Part shown: in pieces, positions 60,837 through 64,000 of the stretch
Numbering within the stretch: the stretch's first letter is position 1
Layout of the letters: the number at the start of each line of letters is the position of its first letter
Assembly (NCBI RefSeq): GCF_001580545.1
Contig: NZ_LRBG01000022.1
Span: forward strand, 186,001-250,000
DNA length: 64,000 nucleotides
Source: Paraburkholderia monticola
GTDB taxonomy: Bacteria > Pseudomonadota > Gammaproteobacteria > Burkholderiales > Burkholderiaceae
Reading direction: 5' to 3'
Notes under the pieces: generated by a model
What the model was told of the DNA's origin: nothing
The model's input: the letters and a program-made list of their open reading frames with translations, nothing else
The model's database searches: none
Translations under genes and position numbers: made by a program

Positions 60837-62024
60837 TTGATACCCTCCAATTTGATCAATGCAGCGCTTGTTGGCATCGACTTCGGCAAGATCGATTTCG
60901 AAGCCAGTCTCGAAGAACTCAGCCTGCTCGCGCAAAGCGCGGGTGCGAATCCCGTAGTCACCCTCACCGGACGCCGTTCCAGTCCCGACGCGAAGATGTT
61001 CGTCGGCAGCGGCAAGGCCGAAGAATTGCGCCTTGCTTGCGAAGCGAACGACATCGAACTCGTGATCTTCAATCACGCTCTCGCGCCTGCGCAGCAGCGC
61101 AATCTGGAGCGGGCGCTTAATCGGCGTGTGGTCGATCGCACCAGCCTCATCCTCGACATTTTCGCGCAGCGCGCGCGTAGCCATGAAGGCAAGCTGCAGG
61201 TCGAACTCGCGCAGCTGCAATATCTGTCGACCCGGCTGATTCGCGCGTGGACCCACCTCGAACGCCAGAAGGGCGGTATCGGTTTGCGCGGTCCTGGCGA
61301 AACGCAGCTCGAAACCGACCGCCGGCTGATCGGCGAGCGCATCAAGGCACTCAAGATCCGGCTCGAGAAGCTGCGTCGCCAGCATGGCACGCAGCGCCGC
61401 GCGCGTAATCGCAACCAGACGATGTCGGTGTCGCTGGTCGGCTATACGAACGCGGGCAAATCGACGCTCTTCAATGCGCTGACCAAGGCGCAGGCGTATG
61501 CGGCCGACCAGCTGTTCGCGACGCTGGACACCACCTCGCGGCGTGTCTACCTCGGCGATGAAGCGGGGCAGGTGGTGGTGTCCGATACCGTCGGTTTTAT
61601 CCGTGAGTTGCCCCACCAGCTCGTCGCCGCGTTTCGCGCGACGCTCGAGGAAACCATTCACGCGGATCTGCTGCTGCATGTCGTCGATGCATCGAGCGCG
61701 GTGCGGCTCGACCAGATCGATCAGGTCAACGAGGTGCTGCACGCGATCGGCGCGGACACCATCCGCCAGGTGCTCGTGTTTAACAAAATCGACGCGGTGC
61801 CAGAGCTGGCGGCCCGCGGCGACGCGGTCGAGCGGGATGAGTATGGTAATATTTCGCGCGTCTTTTTGAGCGCGCGCTCGGGCCAAGGGCTGGATGCGTT
61901 GCGCGCTGCCATCGCTGAAATCGCTACTGCCGAACCGCTTTCCGACATGCCGCTCGATGCGTCGGAAGACGAACGCGCGACGCAACTGCGCGACGACCAC
62001 AAGGTTCCAGAACTGGGGCATTGA
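60837..62024 (+). CDS. hflX: GTPase HflX
   Basis: Ribosome-associated GTPase, splits stalled or heat-damaged ribosomes. 395 residues. N-terminal HflX domain (KMFVGSGKAEELRLACEANDIELVIFNHALAPAQQRNLE, then GPGETQLETDRR) and G domain GYTNAGKSTLFNALTKA, DTVGFIRELP, NKID. Start is uncertain: TTG at 60837 or TTG at 60852; no ATG lies before the conserved region. Follows hfq after 58 bases. Confidence 0.93.
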   Translation: MIPSNLINAALVGIDFGKIDFEASLEELSLLAQSAGANPVVTLTGRRSSPDAKMFVGSGKAEELRLACEANDIELVIFNHALAPAQQRNLERALNRRVVDRTSLILDIFAQRARSHEGKLQVELAQLQYLSTRLIRAWTHLERQKGGIGLRGPGETQLETDRRLIGERIKALKIRLEKLRRQHGTQRRARNRNQTMSVSLVGYTNAGKSTLFNALTKAQAYAADQLFATLDTTSRRVYLGDEAGQVVVSDTVGFIRELPHQLVAAFRATLEETIHADLLLHVVDASSAVRLDQIDQVNEVLHAIGADTIRQVLVFNKIDAVPELAARGDAVERDEYGNISRVFLSARSGQGLDALRAAIAEIATAEPLSDMPLDASEDERATQLRDDHKVPELGH

Positions 62025-62073
62025 CCCGTTCCAATTGCACTGACCCGCTGTCTACTCTGGTGAACGAACACAG

Positions 62074-63495
62074 GTGAACGATTACAACGAGCGGAGTATC
62101 TGGCTGCGCATGCGCGCCTCGCTTTCACTGAACGATCCGCGCTGGGGCCGGGGCGACGGCAACGGCGACCGGCAACGGCCGAACGATCCGAAGCGTCCGG
62201 CGCGCGACGGTGAAGGTCCGCCCGATCTCGACGAAATGTGGCGCGATTTCAATCGTCGCCTCTCGAGGATTTTCGGGCGCAAGGGCGGCGGTGTCGGCGG
62301 CGGCCGTCCGGACAACGGACGCGGTGCGCGTATCGGCGTGGGCATCGTGATCGGCGTGCTGATCGCCATCTACCTCGGTAGCGGCGTGTTCGTCGTGCAA
62401 GAAGGCCAGGCGGCCGTCGTGCTGCAGTTCGGCAAGTATCGGTACACCGCGGCGCAGGGCGTGCACTGGCGCCTGCCGTATCCGTTCGAGTCCCACGAGT
62501 TCGTCAACGTCGGACAGATCCGTCAGGTCGAGATCGGCCGCAGTAATGTGGTGCGTCTCGCCAACGTGAAGGACGCGGCGATGCTCACGCGCGACGGCGA
62601 CATCGTCGACGTGCGCTTTGCGGTGCAGTACCAGGTGCGCAAACCCAACGACTTTCTGTTCCGCAGCGTCGATCCCGATCAGGGCGTGATGCATGCCGCG
62701 CAGGCGGCCGTGCGCGGTATCGTCGGCGCGCAGAGCACCAGCGATATTCTCGGTCAGGATCACGAAACGTTGCGTCAGCAGCTGATCGCGGCGATCCAGC
62801 AATCGCTCGATCAGTACCAGTCCGGACTGGGGGTCACGGGCGTGACGATCCAGAGCGTGCAGGTGCCCGAGCAGGTGCAACCCGCGTTCGACGACGCCGC
62901 GAAGGTGCACGACGAAAACGAACGCGCGAAGCGCGAGGCCCAGGCTTATGCGGCCGACCTCCTGCCACGTGCGCAGGCCGACGTCGCGCGTCAGATCCAG
63001 GAAGCCAAAACTTACAGCGAAACCACGGTCGCGCAGGCGCAGGCAGAGGCCGAGCGCTTCAAGCAGGTCTACACGCAATACGCGAAGGCGCCGGCGCTCG
63101 TGCGCTTCCGCCTGTACATGGAAACCATGCAGCAGATCTACGCGAACGCGACCAAGGTGTTCGTCGACGCGAAGAACGGCAACAACGTGCTGTATCTGCC
63201 GCTCGACAGGCTCGTCGAACAGAACCGCGAGCGCCAGGCCGCGGCGGCGGCCGCCGCCGCATCGGGCCCCGCCGCTGCGGGTCCCGCTGTAGCGGGCGCG
63301 CCGCAAGTGGCGAGCGCGGCCGCGCCGTCGGCCGCCTCGGCGCCTGACACTGGCGCGGCGGCAGGCTCCGCCGCCGACGTCGCGTCGGGTCCCGCCGCTG
63401 CTTCCGCACCGGCGCCGGCGAGCCGGCCGAGCGCCGCGTCGCTGCGCTCGCGCGAAGCGTTCCGCAATCGCATGCGCGAAGACGACGTTCAATAA
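62074..63495 (+). CDS. hflK: FtsH protease regulator HflK
   Basis: Membrane SPFH/stomatin-family protein that with HflC modulates FtsH. 473 residues. An N-terminal Gly/Arg-rich cytoplasmic segment, one transmembrane helix (IGVGIVIGVLIAIYLGSGVFVV) near 85-108, the SPFH domain (VQEGQAAVVLQFGKYRYTAAQGVHWRLPYPFE, DVRFAVQYQVRKPNDFLF) and an Ala/Pro/Ser-rich tail. Starts with GTG at 62074; an ATG at 62110 is an alternative. Confidence 0.95.
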   Translation: MNDYNERSIWLRMRASLSLNDPRWGRGDGNGDRQRPNDPKRPARDGEGPPDLDEMWRDFNRRLSRIFGRKGGGVGGGRPDNGRGARIGVGIVIGVLIAIYLGSGVFVVQEGQAAVVLQFGKYRYTAAQGVHWRLPYPFESHEFVNVGQIRQVEIGRSNVVRLANVKDAAMLTRDGDIVDVRFAVQYQVRKPNDFLFRSVDPDQGVMHAAQAAVRGIVGAQSTSDILGQDHETLRQQLIAAIQQSLDQYQSGLGVTGVTIQSVQVPEQVQPAFDDAAKVHDENERAKREAQAYAADLLPRAQADVARQIQEAKTYSETTVAQAQAEAERFKQVYTQYAKAPALVRFRLYMETMQQIYANATKVFVDAKNGNNVLYLPLDRLVEQNRERQAAAAAAAASGPAAAGPAVAGAPQVASAAAPSAASAPDTGAAAGSAADVASGPAAASAPAPASRPSAASLRSREAFRNRMREDDVQ

Positions 63496-63510
63496 GGGGC
63501 GCACAAGAAT

Positions 63511-64000
63511 ATGAACCGAATCATTGCGCTTATCGTTGCCGTCGTTATCGTGCTGTTCGCGGCATCGTCGATGGTGTTCGTCGTCGATCAACGACATATG
63601 GCCGTGCTGTCCGCGCGCGGCGACGCCACGCCCACACTGCTCGGCCCCGGCCTGCACGTGAAGCTGCCGCCGCCGCTGCAAACGGTCACGCTCGTCGACA
63701 ATCGCATCCAGTCGCTCGACGCACCCGACGAAGATCACTACGTCACGTCCGACAAAACCGATCTGCTGGTCAACCCGGTCATCAAGTTCCGCGTAACCGA
63801 TCCGCTGAAGCTGGTCGCCGAGACGAAGGGTGATCTGCAGAGTCTGCCGGACCGGCTCGCGCTGCTGTCGCGCGGTGCGCTCGGCGATGTGTTCGGCAAG
63901 TTCACGCTGTCCGACGCACTTGCCAAACAGCAGACCGTCGCCGAAGAGGCACGCGGCGCGATGGACAAGGGCGCGGCCTCGCTCGGCGTGTCGGTCGTGG
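63511..64000 (+). CDS. hflC: FtsH protease regulator HflC, N-terminal part (3' end outside window)
   Basis: Partner of HflK. The first 163 codons are visible. N-terminal transmembrane helix (MNRIIALIVAVVIVLFAASSMVFVV), then the SPFH domain (QRHMAVLSARGDATPTLLGPGLHVKLPPPLQTVTLVDNRIQSL, VIKFRVTDPLKLV). 15 bases after hflK. The frame is still open at the window edge. Confidence 0.95.
   Translation, partial: MNRIIALIVAVVIVLFAASSMVFVVDQRHMAVLSARGDATPTLLGPGLHVKLPPPLQTVTLVDNRIQSLDAPDEDHYVTSDKTDLLVNPVIKFRVTDPLKLVAETKGDLQSLPDRLALLSRGALGDVFGKFTLSDALAKQQTVAEEARGAMDKGAASLGVSVV

Overview
The window is about 64 kb of GC-rich (mid-60s %) chromosomal DNA from a betaproteobacterium, most likely Burkholderia sensu lato (Burkholderia/Paraburkholderia). 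The reasons are gene order (aceE-aceF-lpdA-phasin; iscRSUA-hscBA-fdx-iscX; recJ-prfB-lysS; pyrG-kdsA-eno-ftsB; ndk-rlmN-rodZ-ispG-hisS-yfgM-bamB-der-hfq-hflX-hflK-hflC), a phasin (polyhydroxybutyrate storage) and protein sequences typical of that group. It is a housekeeping region: I saw no rRNA, tRNA, insertion sequence, prophage, CRISPR array or defence island, and coding is dense with only four gene-free stretches above 300 bases.

Layout. 1-5.1 kb: pyruvate dehydrogenase operon (3' part of aceE, aceF, lpdA). 5.4-8.0 kb: phasin gene with a well-formed promoter flanked by two related palindromes, then a periplasmic DD-endopeptidase (pbpG). 8.1-11.4 kb: an IclR regulator divergent from lutA-lutB (lactate oxidation, Fe-S proteins) with no lutC beside them. 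11.4-13.1 kb: a Gly/Pro/His-rich lipoprotein, a 79-residue membrane peptide and a low-molecular-weight tyrosine phosphatase. 13.2-19.6 kb: the complete ISC iron-sulfur assembly operon behind two IscR boxes, with a strong hairpin between iscA and hscB. 19.6-26.5 kb (minus strand): a glycine-zipper envelope protein, then the RpfE-like gene-recJ-prfB-lysS run, prfB carrying the classic +1 frameshift. 26.8-33.3 kb: lolC/E-like permease, lolD, tatD, comEC and a hydrolase. 33.4-38.0 kb: pyrG, kdsA, eno, ftsB. 38.0-41.4 kb: small lipoprotein, Hsp33, gamma-carbonic-anhydrase-like protein and a DUF455 ferritin-like protein. 41.4-49.7 kb: hydrolase, PHP phosphatase, YciO/Sua5-like protein, site-2 protease, trpS, methyltransferase, dapA, bamC, an MBL hydrolase. 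49.8-64.0 kb: Bax1-I/YccA protein, then the ndk-to-hflC run, ending inside hflC.

How it works together. The ISC system supplies clusters to several clients encoded in the same window: LutA/LutB, RlmN, IspG and probably the tryptophanyl-tRNA synthetase, whose C-terminal half has a C-x21-C-x6-C-x2-C motif almost identical in spacing to the [4Fe-4S] motif known from Thermotoga maritima TrpRS. Envelope biogenesis is the other theme (Lol transporter, BamB, BamC, YfgM, RodZ, FtsB, KdsA, PbpG and several small lipoproteins).

I did not find a wholly undescribed multi-gene system. The observations most worth following are the candidate Fe-S TrpRS, the nested hairpin splitting the isc operon, the paired palindromes at phaP, several perfect inverted repeats placed on likely promoters (fdx, PHP phosphatase, rlmN leader), and the uncharacterised ferritin-like DUF455 protein.
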